A stretch of DNA of 36,433 nt from Candidatus Thermoplasmatota archaeon (GCA_029907305.1 JARYMC010000003.1:1-36433); one strand, 5' to 3'. Counted from the stretch's first letter, positions 1 to 7,226 are shown. The notes: generated by a model from the letters alone, not told the origin. Translations and numbers: made by a program.

Positions 1-113
1 TGTGAAATCACCGATTGAGACAACATTTTTCTGTATGTTCTATGATCTATTTCAAAGTAAAATATTGTTCAAGAGATGATTCTTCGACTCATTTCGGGAT
101 GTAGCCAAAGGTT

Positions 114-130
114 AAAAAAAATTTATATAG
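114..130 (+). promoter_or_regulatory. TATA-type promoter of the tRNA genes
   Basis: An A-tract followed by TTTATATAG lies about 45 bp before tRNA-Gly, the right distance for an archaeal TATA box transcribing a short 5' leader plus both tRNAs. No second clear TATA box lies in the 20 bp between the two tRNAs, so they are probably co-transcribed. Confidence 0.55.
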
Positions 131-172
131 CAAACTACTAAAATAAAAATTGTATTTTCCCTTCGTTTAAAT

Positions 173-244
173 GCGGGTGTGATCTAGGGGTTATGATTAA
201 GGCCTTCCAAGCCTTCTGCCCGGGTTCAAATCCCGGCGCCCGCA
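173..244 (+). tRNA. tRNA-Gly (anticodon UCC)
   Basis: The 72-nt sequence folds as a full cloverleaf. The acceptor stem GCGGGTG pairs with CGCCCGC (one G-U), the T arm carries GGTTCAAATCC, and the anticodon loop is CTTCCAA with anticodon TCC. The discriminator base is A and the CCA end is not encoded. No intron is present. It reads GGA codons, and GGG by wobble. Confidence 0.96.
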
Positions 245-264
245 CTCGTTTAAAACAGTAATTT

Positions 265-384
265 GCAGGGGTAGCCAAGCATGGCCAACGGCGCAGGACT
301 TAAGATCTAAAACTTAAGAAAAGAAGGGTTCGATGAGATATCCTGTCTCGAAGGAGTCCGAGGGTTCAAATCCCTTCCCCTGCA
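265..384 (+). tRNA. tRNA-Leu (anticodon UAA) with intron
   Basis: The acceptor stem GCAGGGG pairs with CCCCTGC, and a long variable arm (class II) marks Leu. Anticodon TAA lies at 301-303. A 35-nt intron fits at 305-339, directly after position 37 (the usual archaeal site): joining 304 to 340 restores the anticodon stem CAGGA/TCCTG. The intron holds a second copy of ACTTAAGA (312-319), whose core CTTAAG is self-complementary and could pair with the anticodon loop of the precursor to build the bulge-helix-bulge cut by the archaeal splicing endonuclease. The exact junction is uncertain by two bases because both junctions begin with AT. CCA is not encoded. A T-tract at 385-391 may terminate transcription. 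Confidence 0.94.
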
Positions 385-409
385 CTTTTTTAATATTTGG
401 TAGGTTTTA

Positions 410-505
410 ATGTTTATGAATGACACTCTTCAACTACCTATTTTTATACTTTTGTCCGTGTTTTCTATCTATCAAGCAATGTCCAAGGTAACTCAGTATA
501 AATAA
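410..505 (+). CDS. possible 31-residue hydrophobic micropeptide
   Basis: An open frame runs from ATG at 410 (or 416) to TAA at 503. The peptide has a hydrophobic middle (PIFILLSVFSIY) and a basic tail (SKVTQYK), as in a tiny single-span membrane protein. GGTAGGTT lies just upstream but is too close for an ideal ribosome site. It sits between tRNA-Leu and two membrane-protein genes. No family is recognised, and it could be chance in AT-rich DNA. Confidence 0.25.
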   Translation: MFMNDTLQLPIFILLSVFSIYQAMSKVTQYK

Positions 506-577
506 AATTTTTAGGGGATAATTTAAAATAATTTTTAAAAAACATCTCTTAAAAGAATATTCGTTACATTTTTAGAA

Positions 578-1045
578 ATGTTTAAGAATAAAATATGGAT
601 TATTATGCTCATGTTTGAAAAGCCTGAGACACTGAATATTTTAAAAAAGATGATTGTTATCGCTGCTCTTGCGCTTCTCATAATCCCTATATTTGATCTT
701 ATTGTTGCAGAAGCAGAACTCAGTACAGACGCAAATTCTGTATTATTATTAATTAAAAATCCACTCGTTTATTTTATAGCATTGCTCCTTTGGTTCCAAA
801 TCATCACATTTCTTTTAAGTATCTATTGGGAAAAAGATGATCTTTCAAAAGGAATTACGACTAGCTCTTTTCTTGTTATTATTGGCTATACTATCCAACA
901 GATTAATACATCCGTTCTTCTTCCAATCAATAAACCAATTGCATCTGCACACACTCTTATATCTAACATTGGTTTGCTCATTTTATTATTTGGCTTTATA
1001 AATATCTTCTATAATATTATGAAATATCTGTGGGTGAAAATATGA
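578..1045 (+). CDS. small integral membrane protein, unknown function
   Basis: The 155-residue protein has four predicted membrane spans, roughly at residues 25-45, 60-82, 95-117 and 125-148, joined by short loops, with a charged loop (YWEKDDLSKG) near residue 85. I do not recognise a family. Starts at 605 or 611 are also possible and would shorten the N terminus by 9 or 11 residues; no strong ribosome-binding site chooses between them, and an AT-rich promoter-like stretch at 520-545 would fit a short leader. The stop codon overlaps the next start (ATGA at 1042-1045), so the two membrane proteins are probably translated together and may form one complex. Confidence 0.7.
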   Translation: MFKNKIWIIMLMFEKPETLNILKKMIVIAALALLIIPIFDLIVAEAELSTDANSVLLLIKNPLVYFIALLLWFQIITFLLSIYWEKDDLSKGITTSSFLVIIGYTIQQINTSVLLPINKPIASAHTLISNIGLLILLFGFINIFYNIMKYLWVKI

Positions 1046-1398
1046 GCCTTGTAGATTTGCCTCTTCCAAGCTGGACTGCTAATATTACAATTATTATCTT
1101 TGTATTAGTCTTCGGTACAATCCTGATTAAAAAAGTAATGGAACTATTACAGAAATTATTAGTCTCGTTTAATATTGCAGAAGATGTTACCAAGAATTTT
1201 ACTACATTTATTACAGCTTTATTCTGGTTATTCATCGTCGGAATTGCTTTACAAAATCTTCCCACATTGTTTAATCCGAATATTTTCCCAGCAAGTTTTG
1301 TCGGAGACCTCATTCTTAGGTTTGTTGGTTATGCGTTCGGATTAATACTGCCAATTGTTCTCCTCTATGTTGTCATGGAAATACGAAATAAAAAATAG
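1042..1398 (+). CDS. small integral membrane protein with three spans, unknown function
   Basis: The 118-residue protein starts at the ATG inside the ATGA overlap with the gene before; an upstream GTG at 1030 is also in frame but less likely. Three hydrophobic segments are visible at about residues 16-38, 55-75 and 90-112, and the tail is basic (RNKK). The loop between spans 1 and 2 is amphipathic. The layout loosely recalls small MscS-like or TM-helix repeat proteins (conserved-TM-helix type), but there is not enough to assign it. The tight coupling to the upstream membrane protein suggests a two-component membrane unit. Confidence 0.65.
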   Translation: MSLVDLPLPSWTANITIIIFVLVFGTILIKKVMELLQKLLVSFNIAEDVTKNFTTFITALFWLFIVGIALQNLPTLFNPNIFPASFVGDLILRFVGYAFGLILPIVLLYVVMEIRNKK

Positions 1399-1720
1399 TG
1401 TAATTTATAATATTGTCATGTCGGTAAATTAGGTGGTTCAAAATTCCTTCCCTCCATAAACATTAATCAATATATGTATAAAAGAATATTTTACCTCTTA
1501 TATAAGCATATGTGTGGGAGTAATTATCTAAGATAACAATGTTGCTTTATTAGGGCGAAATAATAAAAAAATAAGGAGAATTTTATTATTAATGGATTGG
1601 AATTTAAAATTTCTTCCTCTAAGTCTTTTTATCTTTCTTGCATTAGAACTCATAATTTTTTAATTTAGCTGCATATGCACCAGTATAATATCATAATAAA
1701 GGGGTATTTGAATTCTGGTT
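1399..1720 (+). other. 322-bp gap with a promoter and a micropeptide frame
   Basis: The gap holds a clear TATA element, TTATATAAG at 1498-1506, an AAGGAG element at 1573-1578, and the 23-codon frame listed separately at 1592. A TTCAAAATTCC stretch near 1437 weakly recalls a tRNA T arm but does not fold as a tRNA. Nothing else is supported. Confidence 0.5.
1592..1663 (+). CDS. possible 23-residue membrane micropeptide
   Basis: ATG at 1592 opens a 23-codon frame ending in TAA at 1661. After a short polar start (MDWNLK) the peptide is almost wholly hydrophobic, about one membrane span, with one buried Glu. It follows a good TATA box (1498-1506) and an AAGGAG element 13 nt upstream of the start, slightly far but usable. 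No gene otherwise explains that promoter, except the RAM-domain gene that begins 70 bp later and could share the transcript. Coding status rests on signals and composition only. Confidence 0.35.
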   Translation: MDWNLKFLPLSLFIFLALELIIF

Positions 1721-1732
1721 TTGGTAAGAAGG

Positions 1733-2044
1733 ATGCACACAAGGAAAATACAAACAAATCACACAAAAACAGATATAAAAAAACATTACAAACCTATCCG
1801 GGCATACATAATGACAAATATGTATCCAGGGACGTATAACAAAGCATTAGATGAGATAAAGAAGCTAAATCATATTGAAAAAATCTCAATTGTTACTGGT
1901 GACTGTGATATAGTTATAAAAGTGAATGTTAAAAATCTTAGCCAGCTTCATGAACTGACAAGTCAATTACAAAAATTGGATGGCATAGAAAAAACAAACA
2001 CCCACGTTATAGAAAAAGAGTGTAAATCATTACCTCAAAGATAA
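1733..2044 (+). CDS. stand-alone Lrp/AsnC effector-binding (RAM) domain protein
   Basis: Residues from about 24 onward match the RAM (regulation of amino acid metabolism) fold of Lrp/AsnC regulators: a first strand RAYIM, then PGTYNKALDEIKKL, a central strand with TGDCDIVIKVNV, and the final GIEKTNTHVI strand. No helix-turn-helix domain is present; the first ~24 residues are short and basic. Such single-domain proteins bind small ligands such as amino acids and assemble as dimers or octamers, and can modulate full-length Lrp partners (family knowledge). The start is uncertain: ATG 1733 is used, but TTG 1721 is in frame, with a GGGG element 16 nt upstream. A second RAM-only gene occurs at 7227-7460. 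Confidence 0.75.
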   Translation: MHTRKIQTNHTKTDIKKHYKPIRAYIMTNMYPGTYNKALDEIKKLNHIEKISIVTGDCDIVIKVNVKNLSQLHELTSQLQKLDGIEKTNTHVIEKECKSLPQR

Positions 2045-2161
2045 TCCTTTAATTATATATCACCTTGATGCCATTGTTTATTTAAAACCTTAAGTTTTAT
2101 ATTCAATAATTGTATATAAGATAAAAAAAATAGTAATGGTGAAAAAAGGAGAGTATGGTAA

Positions 2162-2896
2162 ATGGCTGAAGACGGCCTATGTAAAACAGGTATGGAAGAA
2201 CTTGATTTACAGATAAGCGGCGGTATACCTGTAGGGAGCACAGTTTTAATGGTGGGGAGCAGCGGCTCAGGTAAAACCACTCTTTGTATGCAGTTCCTCA
2301 TAAATGGGGCTAAAATGGGAGAACGAGGTGTCTTCTTTACAATCACAGAACCCTTGTTTAAATTAACAAAAAATATGGAGAGTTTCAAGTTCTACGACAA
2401 AAAACTGATAGAATCAGGTATGGTGAACCTCATAGACCTCAGAATCATAAGTGAGAGACTGGGTTTAAACACAGAAAAATACAGTATAGAGGATGCTGCT
2501 GCTCTGCTTGATGTACTAAGAGACATAGCAGAGGAGCTTAATGTAAAAAGACTTGTTATAGATTCTATAACAGCTCTTTGCTATAGGCTGCAGACAAAAG
2601 AGATGATAAGAGATTTCATATTCAAACTAGGGTCATCACTAGCTGCGATGAAATGCACAACTTTTTTAACATCAGAGGTGCCACCAAGAACCTTCCAATA
2701 TTCACAATATGGTATAGAAGAATTCATTGCCGATGGCATAATCTTCCTGGGTGACATAGAAAGAAAAGGAGATCTAATTAGAACATTCCAGATCATTAAA
2801 ATGAGGGGTATACCACATAGTAGAACAAAGTTTGCTATGAGCATCTCATCAAAGGATGGTGTAGAACTAGCTCCGCTGCTTAAATCAAAGGCATGA
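2162..2896 (+). CDS. KaiC-like RecA-fold ATPase (intact motifs)
   Basis: This 244-residue single-domain KaiC/RAD55-family protein opens with the family start TGMEELDLQISGGIP. Walker A is GSSGSGKT at 32-39, the catalytic acidic position after strand 2 is E63 (TITEP, so only one Glu of the usual pair), and Walker B is LVIDS with D134. A potential inter-subunit segment TSEVPP lies near residue 170. The product should bind and hydrolyse ATP as a ring or filament; what it signals to is unknown. A GGAGAG element lies about 10 nt before the start and a TATA-like TGTATATAAG lies near 2111. The stop overlaps the next start (ATGA). It heads a group of three KaiC-like genes, of which it alone keeps the nucleotide site. 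Confidence 0.9.
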   Translation: MAEDGLCKTGMEELDLQISGGIPVGSTVLMVGSSGSGKTTLCMQFLINGAKMGERGVFFTITEPLFKLTKNMESFKFYDKKLIESGMVNLIDLRIISERLGLNTEKYSIEDAAALLDVLRDIAEELNVKRLVIDSITALCYRLQTKEMIRDFIFKLGSSLAAMKCTTFLTSEVPPRTFQYSQYGIEEFIADGIIFLGDIERKGDLIRTFQIIKMRGIPHSRTKFAMSISSKDGVELAPLLKSKA

Positions 2897-3480
2897 TAAT
2901 TATGGTTACACTGATAGATAGTTTAAAAGAAAGGATATCAAATGCTATAACAATCAATCAGTCAGTAGGCATACTTTTACCTGGGAACAACTACACCGAG
3001 TTTATACAGGCTTTGTTGGAGTTTGTACGCGCGAGACCACAGGATGCATGGGTTTATGTTAGTGTAACAAAACCTTATGAGAACATCGTTAAACAATTCG
3101 GTGATTTATCAGCTTTAAAAAACATAAGGTTCATAGATTGTATCTCCCGCGCATCAGGTATATCAAAGACTTACCCGAATTGTACGTTCATAGAAAGCCC
3201 GACGATGCTTGAAAAACTTGGTTTGGAGATAATGAATACATTCAAAGAAGTAGATGAAAACGTAACCAAATATTTGGTGATAGATTCACTAAGCACCCTG
3301 ATAATATACAATGATCTAAATATAGTGACAGAGTTTTTTTACCAGCTCGCAAATAGGACAAGAGCAAGAAACATACATGCTATGTCAATAGTTATAGAGG
3401 AGGAGGATACAAGCAAGTATCTAAACAAATTAATCTACCTAAACGACAAGATCCTAAAGGTTAGAGACTCTTTTATTTAA
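2893..3480 (+). CDS. KaiC-like pseudo-ATPase lacking Walker A
   Basis: This 195-residue protein is translationally coupled to the intact ATPase by a 4-nt overlap. The RecA-like order is retained: a first strand SVGILLP where the P-loop should be, but followed by NNYTEF with no glycine-rich GKT; a second strand WVYVSVTKPYENI; and a Walker-B-like strand YLVIDSLSTL. With the P-loop lysine missing it should not bind ATP conventionally. Pairing of an active and an inactive RecA-fold subunit suggests a hetero-oligomer in which this protein regulates or scaffolds the active one (inference). An ATG at 2902 (codon 4) is an alternative start. Confidence 0.75.
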   Translation: MIIMVTLIDSLKERISNAITINQSVGILLPGNNYTEFIQALLEFVRARPQDAWVYVSVTKPYENIVKQFGDLSALKNIRFIDCISRASGISKTYPNCTFIESPTMLEKLGLEIMNTFKEVDENVTKYLVIDSLSTLIIYNDLNIVTEFFYQLANRTRARNIHAMSIVIEEEDTSKYLNKLIYLNDKILKVRDSFI

Positions 3481-3505
3481 AAAAATTTTAAACGGCGAAA
3501 TAAAT

Positions 3506-3571
3506 ATGAATAGACCGACTGAAAAGATTTTAAAGGAAACAAAAAAAGATTTGAAGAATAAAAAATTATGA
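3506..3571 (+). CDS. possible 21-residue basic leader peptide
   Basis: A 21-codon frame from ATG 3506 ends with TGA at 3569-3571, overlapping the next gene's ATG (3568) as ATGA. The peptide is very lysine-rich (tail KDLKNKK). The overlap matches the coupling style of the locus, and the following KaiC-like gene has no good ribosome site of its own. It may be a translated leader, or chance. Confidence 0.3.
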   Translation: MNRPTEKILKETKKDLKNKKL

Positions 3572-4332
3572 CGAATGAGGAATTTATAAGCACTGGCATT
3601 GAAAAACTCGATAAACTACTGGAAGGAGGTATACCAAGAGGTTTCACTGTTTTGATTCTTGGGACACCTGGTAGCAGCGTGGAGATACTTAGTAAACAGC
3701 TAACAACAACTGGAAAAGTACTGTATTTTACGACAGAGGAAACAAAGAATGAAGTCCTTGATACAATGAAGAGGTTCAACTGGAATCCCCGGGAGATAGA
3801 GTTTGTTGACATAGCTGAAAAATATTCGCAGAGTGTTCTAAGCGGGGAGCAGAAACGTGTTAGCATATATGAGCAAAGATCAAAATTAAAGCTGAAAGAG
3901 TTGATTGAAATCGGTTCTTCTGGTTTACCACCAACAATAAAAGGTGATGAAGATTTTCTAGCTATATTATCAAACAAGATTAAATCATCGAACTATCAGA
4001 AGATTGTGATAAACTCTCTTGATTTTTTCTTAAGCCAGTATTCACAGGATGAGGTAATCAGGACGGTTTATGCAGCGAAACTGAGTAATCTGCAAAACAA
4101 AGGTGCTTTATTCATCATAATGACGAGGGGGATATATGGTGATGTTTTTGAGAGGAAGATGGAGGGTACCGCTGATTGTGTACTGGAGCTGGAAGTGTTA
4201 CAGAAGGGTTCTACTTTTGAGCGTTTCCTTTCTGTTAAAAAGATGAGGAATTATGCGAAAAAAATTGGTATAGCAAGGTACACGATAGATAGCGATGGTT
4301 TTGTTTTAGAGATGATAGAAAGAATAATGTAA
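3568..4332 (+). CDS. KaiC-like protein with degenerate Walker A and B
   Basis: This 254-residue relative of the gene at 2162 has the same opening (STGIEKLDKLLEGGIPRG). The P-loop reads GTPGSSVE at 32-39, so the essential Lys is Val, and the Walker B strand is IVINS with N149 in place of Asp. The paired acidic residues E57-E58 (FTTEET) remain. It ends with a C-terminal β-rich segment (FLSVKKMR...DGFVLEMIE) as in other KaiC-like proteins. It most likely lacks ATPase activity and acts as a structural or sensing subunit (inference). It is followed by T-tracts, so the three KaiC-like genes probably form one transcript. Confidence 0.85.
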   Translation: MTNEEFISTGIEKLDKLLEGGIPRGFTVLILGTPGSSVEILSKQLTTTGKVLYFTTEETKNEVLDTMKRFNWNPREIEFVDIAEKYSQSVLSGEQKRVSIYEQRSKLKLKELIEIGSSGLPPTIKGDEDFLAILSNKIKSSNYQKIVINSLDFFLSQYSQDEVIRTVYAAKLSNLQNKGALFIIMTRGIYGDVFERKMEGTADCVLELEVLQKGSTFERFLSVKKMRNYAKKIGIARYTIDSDGFVLEMIERIM

Positions 4333-4342
4333 AAAAAAATTG

Positions 4343-4361
4343 TTTTTTTGTAAATTTTTTT
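4343..4361 (+). terminator. T-tract terminator after the KaiC-like genes
   Basis: Two runs of seven T (4343-4349 and 4355-4361) follow the stop codon at 4330. Archaeal termination typically occurs at such T-tracts without a hairpin. Confidence 0.55.
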
Positions 4362-4423
4362 AGATGCATTTTTACATGAATATATAGAAGTATATGTAGC
4401 TGATTGTTCATGGGGGCGACTAA

Positions 4424-4468
4424 TTTATAAATAGGATGTGATATACATTTTAATTACATTTTAATTAC
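4424..4468 (+). promoter_or_regulatory. TATA box with a tandem 11-bp repeat at the expected start site
   Basis: TTTATAAATA at 4424-4433 is a strong archaeal TATA box. About 18 bp downstream, CATTTTAATTA is repeated exactly in tandem (4446-4456 and 4457-4467), covering the predicted transcription start (~4454). Placement fits an operator where a bound protein would block RNA polymerase, perhaps the winged-helix protein encoded just downstream (inference). Confidence 0.5.
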
Positions 4469-4478
4469 GAGTGATGGG

Positions 4479-4832
4479 ATGCAGTTGGAGAGTAGGAATT
4501 CGGAAGACTATTCCAGCTTAAAAAGACCTCTTGTTGTTAGGGCTTTGAGGAGGAGTAATATAAGGAAAAAGATTGCTGAGTATCTTTTTGATATAAGCCC
4601 TAGTTATAGTTATACTTCTGAGATTGCTTATCATGTTAAAACCACGCCGACTAATGTTATTGGTGCTATTCGTGGTATGGATTCTAGGTATAAGGAAGAT
4701 GAGTCTCTGCTTAGTTTGAAGATAGTTGAGGAGAAGAGTGGTGGGGGTAACATAAAACTCTATGGTTTAACTCCTTTTGGTCGGGAGATAATTGAAACAG
4801 AGTTAAAGGAATCTGTTAAAAGCAGGCGGTAA
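4479..4832 (+). CDS. winged-helix transcriptional regulator
   Basis: This 117-residue protein has a predicted winged helix: SNIRKKIAEYLFDI (helix 1), YTSEIAYHVKTTPTNVIGAIRGM (helix-turn-helix) and a wing NIKLYGLTPFGREIIE ending in a helix. It belongs to a class of small archaeal regulators related to the ArsR/MarR fold. A purine-rich GTGATGGG immediately precedes the ATG. It has its own promoter carrying a tandem repeat, which suggests autoregulation, and it lies between the KaiC-like genes and pdxS with the same orientation; a link to either is not shown. Confidence 0.8.
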   Translation: MQLESRNSEDYSSLKRPLVVRALRRSNIRKKIAEYLFDISPSYSYTSEIAYHVKTTPTNVIGAIRGMDSRYKEDESLLSLKIVEEKSGGGNIKLYGLTPFGREIIETELKESVKSRR

Positions 4833-4952
4833 AATTAAAAAAATCTTTTTTTATGGATATCCTATAGTGGGTTTTTAGACAATAAATTTATGTAGTACCA
4901 CAGCGCTTAATAAGGAGTTGTATATATCGGGATTTGAAGTTACACAGAGTTT

Positions 4953-4959
4953 GGGAGGT
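4953..4959 (+). promoter_or_regulatory. ribosome-binding site deciding the pdxS start
   Basis: GGGAGGT lies 9 nt before ATG 4969, favouring this over the adjacent in-frame TTG at 4966. A likely TATA element (AATAAATTTA) is at 4881-4890. Confidence 0.65.
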
Positions 4960-4968
4960 TGAAATTTG

Positions 4969-5976
4969 ATGAAAGGTTTAGATACTCCGAAGTTGAAAGT
5001 TGGTACACCACTGTTAAAGAAGGGTTTTGCTAAGATGCAGAAAGGCGGTGTTATAATGGATGTTACCACTGCTGAGCAGGCTAGGATCGCTGAGGATAGT
5101 GGTGCTGTTGCTGTTATGGCTTTGGAGAGGGTACCAGCTGATATCCGTGCACATGGTGGTATTGCTCGTATGGCTGACCCTGCTGTTATTAAAAAGATAA
5201 TGGATTCTGTTAGTATACCTGTTATGGCTAAGGTTCGTATAGGTCATTTTGTTGAGGCTCAGGCGCTTGAGGCTCTTGGTGTTGATATGATTGATGAGTC
5301 TGAGGTTCTTACACCAGCTGATCCATTTTATCATGTTGATAAACGCAAGTTCACTGTTCCTTTTGTTTGTGGTTGTAGAAACCTTGGTGAAGCAGTGCGT
5401 AGGATTTGGGAGGGTGCTGCGATGATTAGAACCAAGGGTGAGGCGGGTACAGGTAATATTGTAGAGGCGATAAGGCATCAGAGAATGGTTATGGGTATGA
5501 TTAAAAGACTTGGTTTTTTGGATGACAACGAAATACATAAACTCGCAGAGGAGTATTCTCAGAGTTATGTTAACGCCATTAAAACAATAACAAACAACGA
5601 CAGGGTGGATGATGACACACTGGTTTTTGAGGAATACACATATGGTGAGGTTAAAAAAGATATTTTCAAGATTTTAAAGGACATAAAAAATGTTCATCAT
5701 CGTCTACCTGTTGTTAACTTCGCAGCTGGTGGAATTGCAACACCTGCTGATGCAGCTATAATGATGCAACTTGGCAGCGACGGTGTTTTCGTTGGATCAG
5801 GCATATTCAAATCTGAGAACCCTAAGAGTAGGGCAAAAGCCATTGTCGAAGCGGTAGCACATTACAAAGAACCTGAAGTTATAGCAGAGATAAGTAAAAA
5901 CCTTGGTGAACCCATGCATGGTATTGAGATTCAGACTTTATCAAAAGAACAGATGCTCCAGGAAAGAGGATGGTAA
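4969..5976 (+). CDS. pdxS: pyridoxal 5'-phosphate synthase subunit PdxS
   Basis: PdxS is the TIM-barrel subunit that makes pyridoxal phosphate from ribose 5-phosphate, glyceraldehyde 3-phosphate and ammonia delivered by PdxT. Family residues are visible: D31 (MDVTT), K88 (MAKVRIGH), K156 (RTKGEAGTG), and the C-terminal phosphate-site motifs [13 protein letters not shown] and [12 protein letters not shown]. At 335 residues it is about 40 longer than bacterial PdxS; the extra sequence is near residues 185-225 (charged, [10 protein letters not shown]), matching the insertion seen in methanogen PdxS. It overlaps pdxT by 7 nt. Confidence 0.97.
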   Translation: MKGLDTPKLKVGTPLLKKGFAKMQKGGVIMDVTTAEQARIAEDSGAVAVMALERVPADIRAHGGIARMADPAVIKKIMDSVSIPVMAKVRIGHFVEAQALEALGVDMIDESEVLTPADPFYHVDKRKFTVPFVCGCRNLGEAVRRIWEGAAMIRTKGEAGTGNIVEAIRHQRMVMGMIKRLGFLDDNEIHKLAEEYSQSYVNAIKTITNNDRVDDDTLVFEEYTYGEVKKDIFKILKDIKNVHHRLPVVNFAAGGIATPADAAIMMQLGSDGVFVGSGIFKSENPKSRAKAIVEAVAHYKEPEVIAEISKNLGEPMHGIEIQTLSKEQMLQERGW

Positions 5977-6572
5977 AAAAATTATCAATTGGTATCCTAG
6001 CGGTACAAGGGGCTGTGTCTGAACATTTTAATGCTATGACAAATACGCTTATAGAATCAAACATAAAAGGTGAAATAATTTTTGTTTACAACAAAAATGA
6101 TATTAAAAAAATAGACGCCCTTATACTACCTGGTGGGGAAAGCACAACAATATCAAAAATTTTGTACAAAAACGGTATGCATGAAATAATACATGATCGA
6201 GTTAGAAAAAATAATTTACCGATAATGGGTACATGTGCTGGTTGTGTTATACTTGCAAAAAAACTAACAGATGATGACAACAAGGTTAGGTTGTTGAAAG
6301 TTATGGATATGCAGGTTGAACGCAATAGTTTTGGTAGACAACGTGAATCATTTGAAAAAAACATAATCATAGAAGGTTTTTCTGAGCCTTATAATGCTGT
6401 TTTTATATGAGCACCAACGATAAAACGCGTCTGGGGTGGATGTAAGGTTTTAGCAAAGATAGACGAAGAGATAGTGATGGCTAGGCAGGATAAATTCCTA
6501 GCCTTATCTTTTCACCCTGAACTAACTGATGATCTTAGGATACACAGATATTTTTTAGATATAATAATCTAG
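5970..6572 (+). pseudogene. pdxT: PdxT glutaminase interrupted by an in-frame TGA
   Basis: PdxT hydrolyses glutamine and channels ammonia to PdxS. Reading through the TGA at 6408-6410 gives a 200-codon frame of normal length and full conservation. The N-terminal part has LPGGEST, the nucleophile C89 (GTCAG) and VERNSFGRQ; the part after the stop has the catalytic pair H182 and E184 (SFHPELTDD). The stop replaces the Arg normally found in the VFI-R-AP motif, a one-base change from CGA or AGA. As written, translation ends at 146 residues without His/Glu, so the product would be inactive. No frameshift is seen. Options are a real nonsense mutation, a sequencing or assembly error, or read-through. 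The start overlaps pdxS by 7 nt. Confidence 0.88.
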
Positions 6573-6898
6573 GTTTTTAGTATAGCACAGGTTCTACTCT
6601 ATACCCCCTATAATTTGCATCGAGAAAAACTCTTTTAAGTTAGTAATGGTTTTTAAATTGCAGATTTTAATGGAGAAAAATATGTATAAGGTTGAAAGAG
6701 GTTCCACATGGGATCAATACTTTAAACAAGTTGATATCCATAATGATAGATGCCAAGTGGAATAACCAGCGGATTTAATCAAAAAAACATTAAACAGAGA
6801 TATACAAACAACAAAAAATAGATTTTCTAAAGAAAAGATAAGATAAATTAAAAAAAAGAATAAGATTGTGTTTTTTTTCCTAAGTCAGTAACGAAGTA
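6573..6898. other. 326-bp region between convergent gene blocks
   Basis: It contains the small interrupted frame listed at 6670-6846, an A-tract (6848-6855) that is a T-tract on the minus strand and could terminate the 6899 gene, and a T-tract near 6871-6878 that could terminate plus-strand transcripts. No RNA gene or repeat was recognised. Confidence 0.4.
6670..6846 (+). pseudogene. small frame with an in-frame TAA, possible gene remnant
   Basis: From ATG 6670 a 31-codon frame (N-terminal MEKNMYKVERGSTWDQYF) ends at TAA 6763-6765, and the same frame continues open for 26 more codons (PADLIKKTLNRDI...) to TAA 6844. Both halves look like hydrophilic, helix-forming protein. This could be one 58-codon gene broken by a stop or simply a 31-residue peptide. 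No family is recognised. It lies directly after the interrupted pdxT. Confidence 0.25.
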
Positions 6899-7210
6899 CT
6901 ACGCCTTCATTATAGCCAGTAGGAATATACCAAGAGCTATTAACGCCCCAACTACTGCACCAACAACAGCTACTATACCATTTATAACAGTTCCAACAAA
7001 GTCCATTGTATCTGGTACATTACCCATTTTTAGTACTCCAGCTCCCCATAGGAACAATATGAACACAATTATCCCTATGATTATTAGTATAGCCCCAACT
7101 GCTCTGCTTTTACCAGATCCGAAATATGCAGTGAATATACCAGCTATTATGCTAGCTATCGCGAATACCAGCGTCAGCATACTCAGGAAATATTGTACTA
7201 ATCCTTCCAT
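6899..7210 (-). CDS. small membrane protein with three spans
   Basis: The 103-residue protein has hydrophobic segments at about 8-30, 37-58 and 76-101, with a Gly/Ser turn (FGSGKSR) after span 1. The Gly/Ala/Val-rich third span (GIVAVVGAVVGALIALG) resembles packed helices of small channel- or pilin-accessory-like proteins, but no family is recognised. GAGGTGA lies 8 nt before the ATG. It is 16 nt downstream of the RAM-domain gene, so the two are almost certainly co-transcribed; the RAM protein may sense a ligand for a process involving this membrane protein (inference). Confidence 0.7.
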   Translation of the reverse strand: MEGLVQYFLSMLTLVFAIASIIAGIFTAYFGSGKSRAVGAILIIIGIIVFILFLWGAGVLKMGNVPDTMDFVGTVINGIVAVVGAVVGALIALGIFLLAIMKA

Positions 7211-7226
7211 TTTTTATTTCACCTCA

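Noticed and set aside
1433-1456. TTCAAAATTCCTTCCCTCCA resembles the 3' part of the tRNA-Leu gene, as in an attachment-site duplicate
   Set aside because: The match is imperfect, short, and no integrase or mobile genes lie between; chance similarity is as likely.
3477-3977. 166-codon minus-strand frame
   Set aside because: It is antisense to the KaiC-like gene at 3568, which has clear family motifs.
5014-5538. 174-codon minus-strand frame
   Set aside because: It lies antisense inside pdxS, whose coding sense is certain; composition is unlike real protein.
6408-6410. TGA in pdxT read as selenocysteine
   Set aside because: The expected residue is Arg, not Cys, and no selenocysteine insertion structure was recognised.
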